A stretch of DNA of 64,000 nucleotides, taken from Flavobacteriaceae bacterium. GTDB taxonomy: Bacteria > Bacteroidota > Bacteroidia > Flavobacteriales > Flavobacteriaceae. The position numbers and the translations under genes were made by a program. Below, in pieces: positions 17,962 to 26,290 of this stretch (position 1 is the stretch's first letter; each line of letters opens with the position of its first letter). The stretch is taken from positions 62,001 through 126,000 of the forward strand of contig JABDIV010000069.1 of NCBI GenBank assembly GCA_013003555.1, given 5' to 3'. The notes beneath the pieces are model-generated. The model had not been told where the DNA came from, made no database searches, and worked only from the letters and a program-made list of their open reading frames with translations.

Positions 17962-20151
17962 TTACAGCGAATATGTCAGTCCAAAACTTATATTACGTCC
18001 GATATTTGCAATGCCATCACCTTTTAACCTGGACAAATGGTTAACGTAAAATTTATCGGTAAGGTTTGTTCCTGTTACTGAAATCATTAATGGCTTATTA
18101 AATAATTTCAGTTGTCCACTTACACCCGCACTAAGAAGGCTATATCCAGTTGTTCGTGTTTCAAATGTACTCGGGTCATTTTGATCGAACGCATGACTCA
18201 ATGTTATGAATCCTGATGCTTCCTTTACCCAGTCGGTATTGAATTCAAAACGGAGCGTATTTCTCAGCCTGTTTGCCGGGATCAGCGGTAAAGCATCCCC
18301 ATTGTCTTGTTCGGCCTTCACCATATCAAAACTACTTTCAATATGTAACCAATCGAGAGGGTGCGGATGGTAATGTAGTCCGATTTCACCGCCATACAGC
18401 CTGGCGTCGTCCTGAAGGTAAACATAAACGGCGTTGGTTTCGACAAAATCACCATTAGGTGAAATAAAAATATAATTCGAAAGCAGATTATAAAATCCGT
18501 TGATGACAAACTCAAAATGTTCCGACTTGTATTCGACAGCTAAATCCGATTGAAAATTTCGCTCGGTTTTCAGGTCGGGGTTGCCAATTTCATAACGATT
18601 GGTTCCTTCATGAACACCATCTGAGGCCAATTCGGCCAGGTTAGGGGCCCTAAATCCGGTTGCAAGGTTGATGCGCGCAATCATTTTCTTCCCGAGGTCA
18701 TATCTCAAACCTGATGCGATATTGAAACTGTTATAGGTATTATTAAAGTCATTCGTTACATCGATATTCCTGTTATCGAACCTCAGCCCCAATTGAAGAT
18801 CGAGCATATCGAAATGCAAGTGGGAAGTTGCTAATAAACCGAAGTCTCTGATATTGGCATCGGGAATGAGTTGTTCCTCACCGAAGTTTTTGTTCTCCTG
18901 GAACATACCCTGAATGCCGACAATTGTTTCGAATCGTTCGCTTTTCGGGAGGGTATATTTAAGATCGTAATTGAAGGTATTTAGTTTCATATGCAGGGCA
19001 GGTCCCTCTTCGACTGGTTCTGCTTCTTCAGGCTCTTCAAATTCCTTGCGGTTGTTGTGAATATAACCCAGGTTGAGGTCCATGCTTCCCTTATCAAAAA
19101 ACCAGCTTGACTTAGAACTTAAAATATGATTCCCGATTTCCTGGTTTGGCAAAAGAGGGTCCCTGTCAGTGTTTTGTATTCCGATCTCCTCCGGAAGTCC
19201 GAGTTGAGCATTGTTAAAATTATATCTCAGATCTGTTTTAAATTTTGCTACTGAATACCCAAGTCCGATCTTGATGTCATGTTCTTTAAACCGGGAATTG
19301 GTCACGCGATAACGGTTAGTCTTATAATCAGCATGTTCTGCCAGACTTCCCCTCAAAAGGAATTTGAATTTATTGCCTGACGATTTCACACCCAGATTAG
19401 TCGAAAAACCTTGGGTATTTGAAAAGTATCTGCCGCCAAAATCAACCAATGTGCTGTCCTGAGCAGCAAATCGTTCAGGGTTAAGGTATAACACCCCTCC
19501 AAGAGCGTCAGACCCATACAACAATGATGCGGGACCTTTAATGACCTCTATGCTTTCAATCCCCGAATCGGAAAGGCCCAGGCCATGCTCATCACCAAAC
19601 TGCTGATTTTCGAGGCGTACACCTTGAGCATAAACCAAAACCCGGTTACTGCTCAAGCCCCTTATTACCGGTTTCCCTATACTTACGCCGGTTGAGATAC
19701 TCGATACACCTGCAATCTCTGAGATACTATTTGAAAGTGTGACCATCCCCTTATTTCTTAACTCGTTCACCATGAGTTGTTCGACCTTCATAACATTCTC
19801 GCGTTGCAATTTGTGAAATGGAGTTGATAATATCACCTGTTCCATTTCGATAGCTGAAGGTGTCAATTCAATGAGCAGTTCAGATTCATTGGGAAGCTGA
19901 ATCGATTTTGAAAATGTCTGGTACCCAATTATCGAAACAATTATCTTGTAGGAACCTGCTGGAAGGTCTTCAAGATAGAATTTACCATCATCAGCGCTGC
20001 TTGTTCCTTTTTCAAGTTGTGGAAAATAAATGTTTACGAATGACAACGGGCTCTTATCGGATGCATCAATAATTTGCCCTGAAAGACTGTTTTGGCTAAA
20101 GGAAATAATTGGAATGAAAGTGAACAATATCCAATAAATACTGAATTTCAT
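17962..20151 (-). CDS. TonB-dependent outer-membrane receptor, probable metal uptake
   Basis: The 729-residue receptor has a Sec signal (to about residue 20), a carboxypeptidase-regulatory-like domain (about 22-105; GTSSADDGKFYLEDLPAGSYKI), a plug domain with PVIRGLSSNRVLVYAQGVR and IEVIKGPASLLYGSDALGGV, and a C-terminal 22-strand-type barrel ending in aromatic GLTYSL. An acidic barrel loop (EEPEEAEPVEEG) is distinctive. The preceding gene encodes a small exported His/Cys-containing protein, which supports a metal substrate such as zinc or copper. I infer this from context; there is no siderophore or vitamin gene nearby. Length is normal for the class. Confidence 0.88.
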   Translation of the reverse strand: MKFSIYWILFTFIPIISFSQNSLSGQIIDASDKSPLSFVNIYFPQLEKGTSSADDGKFYLEDLPAGSYKIIVSIIGYQTFSKSIQLPNESELLIELTPSAIEMEQVILSTPFHKLQRENVMKVEQLMVNELRNKGMVTLSNSISEIAGVSSISTGVSIGKPVIRGLSSNRVLVYAQGVRLENQQFGDEHGLGLSDSGIESIEVIKGPASLLYGSDALGGVLYLNPERFAAQDSTLVDFGGRYFSNTQGFSTNLGVKSSGNKFKFLLRGSLAEHADYKTNRYRVTNSRFKEHDIKIGLGYSVAKFKTDLRYNFNNAQLGLPEEIGIQNTDRDPLLPNQEIGNHILSSKSSWFFDKGSMDLNLGYIHNNRKEFEEPEEAEPVEEGPALHMKLNTFNYDLKYTLPKSERFETIVGIQGMFQENKNFGEEQLIPDANIRDFGLLATSHLHFDMLDLQLGLRFDNRNIDVTNDFNNTYNSFNIASGLRYDLGKKMIARINLATGFRAPNLAELASDGVHEGTNRYEIGNPDLKTERNFQSDLAVEYKSEHFEFVINGFYNLLSNYIFISPNGDFVETNAVYVYLQDDARLYGGEIGLHYHPHPLDWLHIESSFDMVKAEQDNGDALPLIPANRLRNTLRFEFNTDWVKEASGFITLSHAFDQNDPSTFETRTTGYSLLSAGVSGQLKLFNKPLMISVTGTNLTDKFYVNHLSRLKGDGIANIGRNISFGLTYSL

Positions 20152-20199
20152 ATAAAATTTGATTAGGATTATAGATAAGTTTGAATTACTTAGAAAATC

Positions 20200-20532
20200 T
20201 TAACCAACAGGAGGCCCACGTTGAAAGTTTAAGTCGCGATGCGGTTGCCAAAAATTTCGACAATAAAATGGTACAACCGTCTCAAAGACCGCATCTGTAT
20301 AAAGTTCCGAAGAATGAAATTGAACAATTAATTGTGATCCCAGTTTGAATTTCTGAAATTCACAGTCCCATTCCTGTTCATGTAAATGTTCATTGATCGG
20401 TGAAGTACATAATTCGTGTTGATGATCATTTAATCCATGAGCGAGTTTCACGACAGTAGGCATGCTCAAAGCTAATATAAGCAAGAGCCCGGTAAATCTG
20501 TTTATCAGGTTATGTTTATGACTCCGATTCAA
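20200..20532 (-). CDS. Small His-rich exported protein ending in RGPP, TonB-receptor partner
   Basis: A 110-residue protein with an N-terminal hydrophobic segment (about 12-30) and then a His/Cys-rich stretch: HGLNDHQHELCTSPINEHLHEQEWDC. It ends in FQRGPPVG. Small proteins with this plan occur directly upstream of TonB receptors in Bacteroidota, and the RGPP tail recalls the C-terminal RAPP of proteobacterial DUF2946 proteins, which sit beside copper-type receptors. That parallel is my inference. The gene is 48 bases upstream of the receptor and its start overlaps the upstream membrane gene by 17 bases, so all three are probably one operon. Confidence 0.75.
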   Translation of the reverse strand: MNRSHKHNLINRFTGLLLILALSMPTVVKLAHGLNDHQHELCTSPINEHLHEQEWDCEFQKFKLGSQLIVQFHSSELYTDAVFETVVPFYCRNFWQPHRDLNFQRGPPVG

Positions 20533-21040
20533 ACTGTTTAGTGAATTTTTTTAATCCAAAACGACCAACCATTTTCAAGGCAAAATTAAAAAAGAACTTA
20601 TACTCCTTAAACAACCAGCCAAACAAAACTAATAAGACGGTATAAAAGGGGAGGATCAGAAAAAACTTAAGAATATAAAAACCTGCAATGGTCCAGGCAT
20701 TCATGTCGAAATTTGATTTGATAAATCCAATAAATTCAAAAATAGGACGGGTTACAATCAAAGATAGTGATCCGGTAACAGCAAAGACTATAAAGATTCT
20801 TATCACTTTCCATCTCTGATCAACTTTCCAACGTCTCTCAAGAAATTTGAATAGGAGTAAGGTGATTTTCAACAGAATAACAAATAAAACAATGGTCAGA
20901 AGGTAAACCAGTATGTCACTGTTAAAGCCAAACAACATGGCCAATTTATAGCTGGAATAGCCCAGACCGATCAGCCCGATAATCGGATAAAATAATTGCC
21001 AATTCGACGTGATTCCCCAACGGAGTTTAAATCCATTCAT
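20516..21040 (-). CDS. DUF6787-like membrane protein
   Basis: The 174-residue protein has hydrophobic segments at about 15-35, 42-62, 84-105 and 120-148. The middle carries LERRWKVDQRWKVIRIFIVFAVTGS, and the C-terminus FKEYKFFFNFALKMVGRFGL, both of which I recall from flavobacterial DUF6787 proteins. Some databases mislabel the family as prolipoprotein diacylglyceryl transferase, but the HGGL-type motif of that enzyme is absent here. It overlaps the start of the small RGPP protein by 17 bases. A role in the receptor system is possible but unproven. Confidence 0.75.
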   Translation of the reverse strand: MNGFKLRWGITSNWQLFYPIIGLIGLGYSSYKLAMLFGFNSDILVYLLTIVLFVILLKITLLLFKFLERRWKVDQRWKVIRIFIVFAVTGSLSLIVTRPIFEFIGFIKSNFDMNAWTIAGFYILKFFLILPFYTVLLVLFGWLFKEYKFFFNFALKMVGRFGLKKFTKQFESES

Positions 21041-21079
21041 AGCATGACGTTATACCGCTGGCAAAGATAATGGATTTAA

Positions 21080-21511
21080 CTAAATTCTCGGAACGAATCC
21101 GGATAACCTTTGGTTATAGGTTCTCTGGAAATAAATAAAATAATAATAGAGCAGATAATTCACTTCGTACCCATAATCGATGTTCCTCTCATAATTGATT
21201 TGCCATTCGTAAAGTTGGGGGTCATAACGAGTGGGATTAAGCACACGGTTATTCCATTCGGTAACATAAATGATGTTCCTGCTCTCGAGGAAGGATTGTT
21301 CGTAATACCCCCTTGGCTTGGCTCTGGACATGAGCCAGCTATTAAATCCCGGTTCAATAATAATGATTTCATATTCAACCTTGTCGCTGCTAATAATTAC
21401 GGTATCACTCGCCACAGCTGCTGTTTCAGTTGAACCTGACTCTGAAGTTCTATAGGTATTGCATCCTGCGATAAGCGAGGCAATAAGAAGAACGATAAAT
21501 AGATTTTTCAT
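21080..21511 (-). CDS. DUF6146 lipoprotein
   Basis: A 143-residue lipoprotein with lipobox LIAGC at about 13-17. The body contains EIIIIEPGFNSWLMSRAKPRGYYE and FLESRNIIYVTEWNNRV, which are the hallmarks of the DUF6146 family common in Bacteroidota. The C-terminus is rich in tyrosine (NYLLYYYFIYF). The function is unknown. It lies 39 bases upstream of the DUF6787-like gene and may start the operon that ends with the TonB receptor. Confidence 0.82.
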   Translation of the reverse strand: MKNLFIVLLIASLIAGCNTYRTSESGSTETAAVASDTVIISSDKVEYEIIIIEPGFNSWLMSRAKPRGYYEQSFLESRNIIYVTEWNNRVLNPTRYDPQLYEWQINYERNIDYGYEVNYLLYYYFIYFQRTYNQRLSGFVPRI

Positions 21512-21570
21512 TAGCTTTCTTTTCTATTAAAGATACAAAATCATTCCAAATCAGGCTGTTAAGGGATTGA

Positions 21571-21603
21571 TAAAAACTAAAAAACCGGGCAAAGTGCCCG
21601 GTT
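21571..21603 (-). terminator. Intrinsic terminator after the DUF937 gene
   Basis: A perfect 9-bp stem (AACCGGGCA / TGCCCGGTT at 21583-21603) with a three-base loop is followed on the minus strand by TTTTAGTTTTT. It lies 24 bases past the DUF937 stop and separates that gene from the DUF6146 operon. Confidence 0.88.
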
Positions 21604-21626
21604 AAAGTTTCAGTTAAGACCAGAAG

Positions 21627-22271
21627 TTATTTTTTTCCAAAAAGTCCGCCAAGTAAACCACCAAGGCCACCTTTTTTCTTTTTAGAATCTCCACCTAAAA
21701 CCATACCGGCGACATCGTCTATAATACTACCGTCACCATCGGCATCGAGTATTGATTCCAGGAAGCTCTGTTCCTGTTGAGGAGAGTTACCTTTAAGCAT
21801 TCCACCGAGGAGCCCCTCGAGTCCGCTTTGATCTTGTATACCTTGTTGGCGTTTTTCCTTACCAAGGACACCCATCAAAATAGGTGCAGCCACTTTCAAA
21901 ATATTGCCAACCGATGAGGCATCTATTCCTGATTTGCTGCTTAATGCGCGTTCAACATTTTGTTGCTTGTTGCCAAGAACATGACCGAGGATTTTACCAC
22001 CATCATTCATAACATTGTTATCAACACCACCACCGAACAAACCGCCTAAATTATCGAGGATACTCCCGTCGTGTTTTGAATTAAGCGCACCCAGCAATCC
22101 TTCAGCTCCCTGGGGCGATGAAGCATTTCGTTTCATAGCTTGCATCAACACAGGCATGGCCATTGTTAATATTTCGCTTGTTTTGTCTTGAGGTTGTCCA
22201 GCTTGATTGGATACCCCATTGATAATGGTTTTTCCAAGATCACTGTTTAATAAATCTAAAATTCCTGACAT
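21627..22271 (-). CDS. DUF937 domain protein
   Basis: A 214-residue glycine- and leucine-rich protein of the DUF937 (YidB-like) type. It begins with MSGILDLLNSDLGKTIINGVS, followed by repeats of LGALNSK.., LGGLFGGG and a C-terminal LGGLLGGLFGKK. Helical segments alternate with DGD/DDVAG turns (DADGDGSIIDDVAG), which look like a possible calcium-binding loop. No signal peptide is present. The function is unknown. It is a single-gene unit ended by a strong hairpin at 21583. Confidence 0.85.
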   Translation of the reverse strand: MSGILDLLNSDLGKTIINGVSNQAGQPQDKTSEILTMAMPVLMQAMKRNASSPQGAEGLLGALNSKHDGSILDNLGGLFGGGVDNNVMNDGGKILGHVLGNKQQNVERALSSKSGIDASSVGNILKVAAPILMGVLGKEKRQQGIQDQSGLEGLLGGMLKGNSPQQEQSFLESILDADGDGSIIDDVAGMVLGGDSKKKKGGLGGLLGGLFGKK

Positions 22272-22318
22272 TTTAATTTTGAGTTTAAGGTTAATGTAAA
22301 AATTCGGCCTAATTTACG

Positions 22319-22351
22319 AAAAAAGTCCTAACGTTTTAATAGCTAGGACTT
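22319..22351 (-). terminator. Intrinsic terminator after serA
   Basis: Inverted repeats AAGTCCTA (22323-22330) and TAGGACTT (22344-22351) with a 13-base loop are followed on the minus strand by six T residues. It lies about 30 bases past the serA stop and closes the serC-serA unit. Confidence 0.75.
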
Positions 22352-22380
22352 AATTGGTTTTCATGAACAAAGCATATCAA

Positions 22381-23343
22381 TCAAGCATGCTGTGTTCTCA
22401 GAATACTGATTATTTGTGAAGCTAACTCAGTACCAATACGATCCTGGGCTTCGGTAGTGGCAGCACCAATATGAGGTGTTAAAGAGATTCTGTCATTCAT
22501 CAGAACTTTGATCGCAGGTGTTGGTTCGGTTTCAAATGTATCCAGACCTGCAAATCTTACCTTATCATTCTCGATGGCTTCAATGAGTGCGACCTCATCG
22601 ATAACACCACCTCGAGCAGCATTTATAATACCAACCCCGGATTTCATTTTATCGAACTCCGCCTTACCTATTACATAATTGGATTGTGCCGGTACATGAA
22701 GGGTAATAAAATCGGATTCCTTCAAGACAACATCCATCGGTTTCGTTTCAAGGTTAACCATGATATACTGGCCGTTGTAAAATTCGACTTTTATGTCGGC
22801 ATCGGCAACGAATTTATCACTTGCAATAACTTTCATACCAATGCCCAGGGCGATTTTAGCCACTTCCTGGCCTATACGTCCCAAACCGATTATCCCCAGA
22901 GTTTTTCCTCGTAATTCAGTTCCTTTAGCGTAGGTTTTCTTTAAAGATTTAAATTTTGTATCACCATCCAGTGGCATATTCCTGTTCGCATCGTGTAAAA
23001 ATCGTACCCCGCCAAAAAGATGTGCAAATACCAATTCAGCCACTGAACTCGATGATGCTGCAGGAGTGTTGATAACGTGGATGCCTTTACCTCTGGCATA
23101 TTCCACATCTATATTATCCATTCCTACACCACCTCGACCTATGATCTTAATACTCTGACAGGCATCGATAAGGTCCTTCCGTACCTTAGTTGCGCTGCGA
23201 ACCAAAATAACATCGATGTCATTTTCATTGATGTAATCAATAAGTTGCTCTTGAGCCACATTGGTTGTAATTACCTCAAATCCGCCCTGCTTAAGTGCCT
23301 CAACTCCGCTGTTTGATATACCGTCATTTGCTAATACTTTCAT
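22381..23343 (-). CDS. serA: D-3-phosphoglycerate dehydrogenase
   Basis: A 320-residue NAD-dependent dehydrogenase that oxidises 3-phosphoglycerate in serine synthesis. The nucleotide-binding turn is GLGRIGQEVAK; the active-site arginine lies in NAARGGVID and the catalytic histidine in TPHIGAATTEAQ. This is the short form without a C-terminal ACT domain, so feedback by serine through ACT is not expected. It follows serC by 12 bases, giving a two-gene operon for the first two steps of the pathway, ended by a hairpin. Another 2-hydroxyacid dehydrogenase is unlikely given the partner. Confidence 0.93.
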   Translation of the reverse strand: MKVLANDGISNSGVEALKQGGFEVITTNVAQEQLIDYINENDIDVILVRSATKVRKDLIDACQSIKIIGRGGVGMDNIDVEYARGKGIHVINTPAASSSSVAELVFAHLFGGVRFLHDANRNMPLDGDTKFKSLKKTYAKGTELRGKTLGIIGLGRIGQEVAKIALGIGMKVIASDKFVADADIKVEFYNGQYIMVNLETKPMDVVLKESDFITLHVPAQSNYVIGKAEFDKMKSGVGIINAARGGVIDEVALIEAIENDKVRFAGLDTFETEPTPAIKVLMNDRISLTPHIGAATTEAQDRIGTELASQIISILRTQHA

Positions 23344-23355
23344 AATTCTATATTG

Positions 23356-24420
23356 TTATGCTTTTGATTCTAATTCACTCATCACCTCTACCAACATCTT
23401 CACACTATCTATCGGAAGTGCGTTATACATCGATGCCCTGTATCCACCTACGCTTCTATGGCCATTCAATCCATTGATGCCGGCCTCTTTCAACATGGTG
23501 TCAAAAGTCTCCTTCAGATTGTCGTTCACCAGATTAAAGGTTGCATTCATCATCGACCTGTCTTCCTTAACCGCATAACCCTTAAATAACGGGTTAATAT
23601 CGATTTCAGAATACATGATTCTCGCTTTCTTGTCGTTGATCTCTTCAATGACCGGAATTCCACCGAGATTTTTTAGCCATTCCAGCGTGAGCATCGAAGT
23701 GTAGACAGCAAAAACCGGAGGTGTATTAAACATACTGCCTTTGCTGATATGTATTTTGTAATCCATCATCGATGGAATTTTACGTGATACTTTCCCTAAA
23801 ATATCTTCCTTTACAATGACAAGGGTTGTTCCGGCCGGACCCATATTCTTTTGAGCACCGGCATAGATCAGGTCAAACTTGCTAAAATCAAGCTGACGTG
23901 AAAATATATCACTACTCATATCACAAACCATCGGAATGGGACATTCGGGGAATTTTTTCATTTGGGTTCCGAATATCGTGTTGTTCGAGGTGCAATGAAA
24001 ATAGTCATAGTCTGATGGGATATCATATCCTTTTGGTATATAATTGAAGTTGGCACTCTCTGATGACGCTACCTCATAGATATCGTCATAAATTTTTGCT
24101 TCTTTTATCGCTTTTGAGCTCCATGTACCTGTATTTAAGTATCCCGCTCGTTTTTCAAGAAGATTTAAAGCCACCATTATGAATTGTGTACTCGCTCCAC
24201 CTTGCAGGAACAATGCTTTATAACCTTTACCTTCAAGGTTTAGAAGTTCAAGTGCCAATGAACGAGCCTTTTCCATTACATCGACAAATTCCTTACTTCG
24301 ATGTGACATTTCAATAAGTGACAATCCACTATTGTTAAAATCCAAAACGGCTTCTGATGCTTTTAGCATAACCTCATTAGGTAATATACAGGGCCCCGGA
24401 CTAAAATTGTGTTTTTTCAT
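23356..24420 (-). CDS. serC: Phosphoserine aminotransferase
   Basis: The 354-residue PLP enzyme begins with HNFSPGPCILPNEV, typical of SerC. The PLP lysine lies in YAGAQKNMGPAG and the family signature SHRSKEF appears near residue 40. Cys/His positions in HRSVGGYRASMYNA fit the class IV fold. It converts 3-phosphohydroxypyruvate to phosphoserine and can also serve pyridoxal synthesis. It precedes serA in one transcript. The gene order serC-serA next to acyl-CoA reductase and ferredoxin is common in flavobacteria. Confidence 0.95.
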   Translation of the reverse strand: MKKHNFSPGPCILPNEVMLKASEAVLDFNNSGLSLIEMSHRSKEFVDVMEKARSLALELLNLEGKGYKALFLQGGASTQFIMVALNLLEKRAGYLNTGTWSSKAIKEAKIYDDIYEVASSESANFNYIPKGYDIPSDYDYFHCTSNNTIFGTQMKKFPECPIPMVCDMSSDIFSRQLDFSKFDLIYAGAQKNMGPAGTTLVIVKEDILGKVSRKIPSMMDYKIHISKGSMFNTPPVFAVYTSMLTLEWLKNLGGIPVIEEINDKKARIMYSEIDINPLFKGYAVKEDRSMMNATFNLVNDNLKETFDTMLKEAGINGLNGHRSVGGYRASMYNALPIDSVKMLVEVMSELESKA

Positions 24421-24490
24421 GATTTAAAAATTACTGGGCAAAGGTCTCAATTAATTGCCTAAAAAGCACGGTTAAATGCTAAAAATTCGT

Positions 24491-25549
24491 TTATATTTTT
24501 AACAGGAAATCAACAGTATCAATACCATCGGCATAGTCGTTTAATTTCGGCTTTTGGGTTTGGCCAAATGCCACTTCATTTACAAAGAATCCATCGGAGA
24601 CGAAACATTGAATTTTATTTGAATCCGCCTTAAGTTTATCCTTGATATCTTGACGTGAATTATAATAGTCGAAGAAAACAGTTGCAATAGGTGAGGCATA
24701 ATTCGAATCTTCTTTAAGCATCAGAAAACCATTCTCGAGCATATCATAGTTGCTCATAAGATAAACAGCCTTATTATAATCATAGTTGTTGGCGTATTTT
24801 TGGTCATTGATTACTGAACGCCAGCTATACATGGCATTAAAAAATTTATCGAAATCGTAATTCTTCGGAATAAATAATTTTGAAACACTTCTGCAACCCA
24901 GTCCGAAATACCTGAAAATATCTTCGGCAAGACCAGCCATCTGGTCCTCCGACTCATCACCGGATAAAACAGCCACAGAGTTTCTGTTGCGCCTGATCAG
25001 GGCCGGTACATCCCTGAAATAGTAATCAAAATACCGGGCAGTATTATTGCTCCCAGTTGCTATCACCGCATCAAATCGCTCCAGTTTACCATCGGAAAAA
25101 GCAATTTTAGAATTGAAGCCAGGTTCAACATGTTTGAGATATTGCACCAGGTAGGGTAGCAGATGTTTATCCTGAGAGGCCAGTTTTACTATGATATTAT
25201 GACCACTGATCAAAATCGAAAGAAAATCGTGAAAGCCAACCAATGGAATATTCCCAGCCATGATCACCGCTATGGTCTTGGATCCTGTTTCTGAAAAATT
25301 ATAAGATGAGAGCCAGTCATTCAATCTTTCTTCGGTAAGGCATTCCGACCATGAATTAAATGCGAATATGAGATTATCGTTTGTAAACCAACCATTAGCT
25401 TCATGCGCCAATTTTAATTGATGGCGCATCCCATCATAAAATAGTTCATTGCCATCAACATTGGGATCAATACGATATTTATCATGGGCAAATTGCCTCA
25501 TGAATTTTCCCAATTTTGCGAAGGCTGTTAATCTATTCTGAATATTCAT
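24491..25549 (-). CDS. Acyl-CoA reductase (LuxC-like aldehyde dehydrogenase family)
   Basis: A 352-residue protein of the LuxC/acyl-CoA reductase family. A catalytic cysteine is visible in YFGLGCRSVSKLF, and the preceding GNIPLVGFHD and ATGSNNTARYF segments match the nucleotide-binding part. LuxC reduces acyl groups to aldehydes; in flavobacteria the substrate is not established. It lies divergent from the ferredoxin gene, with 77 bases between them that hold two opposite -7 boxes. The serC operon follows on the same strand after 70 bases. Confidence 0.85.
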   Translation of the reverse strand: MNIQNRLTAFAKLGKFMRQFAHDKYRIDPNVDGNELFYDGMRHQLKLAHEANGWFTNDNLIFAFNSWSECLTEERLNDWLSSYNFSETGSKTIAVIMAGNIPLVGFHDFLSILISGHNIIVKLASQDKHLLPYLVQYLKHVEPGFNSKIAFSDGKLERFDAVIATGSNNTARYFDYYFRDVPALIRRNRNSVAVLSGDESEDQMAGLAEDIFRYFGLGCRSVSKLFIPKNYDFDKFFNAMYSWRSVINDQKYANNYDYNKAVYLMSNYDMLENGFLMLKEDSNYASPIATVFFDYYNSRQDIKDKLKADSNKIQCFVSDGFFVNEVAFGQTQKPKLNDYADGIDTVDFLLKI

Positions 25550-25558
25550 AGGCCTGTT

Positions 25559-25589
25559 TTGGTAATGATCAGTTTTGGCTTTATTTTTG
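25559..25589 (+). promoter_or_regulatory. Promoter for the ferredoxin gene (TTG-N20-TATTTTTG)
   Basis: TTG at 25559-25561, a 20-base gap and TATTTTTG at 25582-25589 match the Bacteroidota consensus in both boxes and spacing. The predicted start is about 30 bases before the ferredoxin ATG at 25627. Confidence 0.6.
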
Positions 25590-25595
25590 CAGCTG

Positions 25596-25603
25596 CAAAT
25601 TTA
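25596..25603 (-). promoter_or_regulatory. Candidate -7 box (TAAATTTG) for acyl-CoA reductase
   Basis: The minus strand has an exact TAnnTTTG match 47 bases before the ATG at 25549. The box lies inside the stretch used by the opposite ferredoxin promoter, so polymerase could not easily use both at once. No -33 TTG was seen. Confidence 0.4.
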
Positions 25604-25626
25604 CGCAATCAAAAATAAAAATTGTT

Positions 25627-25980
25627 ATGGCTATTATAATTACCGATGAATGCATCAATTGCGGGGCTTGTGAACCCGAATGTCCGAATACGGCCATTTA
25701 TGAAGGTGCTGACGATTGGCGTTACAAAGACGGAACCAGTTTAATCGGTGATATCGTACTTCCCGACGGAAAAGCGGTCAATGCTGATGAGGCTCAGGAA
25801 CCGATCAGTGATGAATTATACTACATTGTTCCCGATAAATGTACAGAATGTAAGGGTTTTCATGATGAACCTCAGTGTGCTGCAGTATGTCCGGTTGATT
25901 GCTGTGTTCCCGATGAGGATCATGTCGAAACCGAGGATGTACTCCTGGGCAAGCAACGATTCATGCATCCTGAGGATTAG
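25627..25980 (+). CDS. 4Fe-4S dicluster ferredoxin
   Basis: The 117-residue cytoplasmic electron carrier has two cluster motifs: [12 protein letters not shown] near residue 9-20 and [22 protein letters not shown] near 75-96. The second motif has the longer C-x2-C-x8-C-x3-C spacing of Alvin/Fdx-type ferredoxins. An insertion between the motifs is typical of flavobacterial members. It may supply electrons to the divergent acyl-CoA reductase, as inferred from the conserved pairing. The promoter upstream is one of the clearest in the window. Confidence 0.93.
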   Translation: MAIIITDECINCGACEPECPNTAIYEGADDWRYKDGTSLIGDIVLPDGKAVNADEAQEPISDELYYIVPDKCTECKGFHDEPQCAAVCPVDCCVPDEDHVETEDVLLGKQRFMHPED

Positions 25981-26264
25981 AACGTCAAAGTCTCAGAAGC
26001 TTTAATTTCCGAAGAAAATAGAAAAGACACCTTCTTCATGAGTTATTTCAACCGGATTAAAGTCGGTATGGATCAAGAAGGACATTATTAGCACGTTTTT
26101 ACCATTGACGACTTTAGCGATAAAGTTTTCGAATTTAAAAGGGAAAGTTGTTATGAAATTTTTTTTTGATACGCGATTTTCTTGATTTGACACAACGTTT
26201 AAAGAACATCGATTTAACCAAAGAATTGTTAGCGCTTTCATTCCATACTATTGCAATAATTATT
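25981..26264. other. Intergenic gap without a supported gene
   Basis: This gap between the ferredoxin and ychF (about 310 bases including the ychF promoter) has a minus-strand ORF of 79 codons at 26002-26241. It has no recognisable motif, so I leave it unassigned. No hairpin followed by a T tract was found. The last bases hold the ychF -7 box. Confidence 0.5.
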
Positions 26265-26272
26265 TACATTTG
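26265..26272 (+). promoter_or_regulatory. -7 box (TACATTTG) of ychF
   Basis: An exact TAnnTTTG match 18 bases upstream of the ychF ATG. The start would be only about 12 bases before the ATG, giving a near-leaderless transcript. No clean TTG at -33. Confidence 0.45.
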
Positions 26273-26290
26273 CGGCCATAAAAGAAACCC

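Noticed and set aside
20516-21040. Prolipoprotein diacylglyceryl transferase
   Set aside because: The protein is too short and lacks the conserved Lgt signature; a DUF6787-like membrane protein fits better.
26002-26241. Minus-strand 79-codon ORF in the ferredoxin-ychF gap
   Set aside because: No recognisable motif and no promoter; kept only as an open question under the gap entry.
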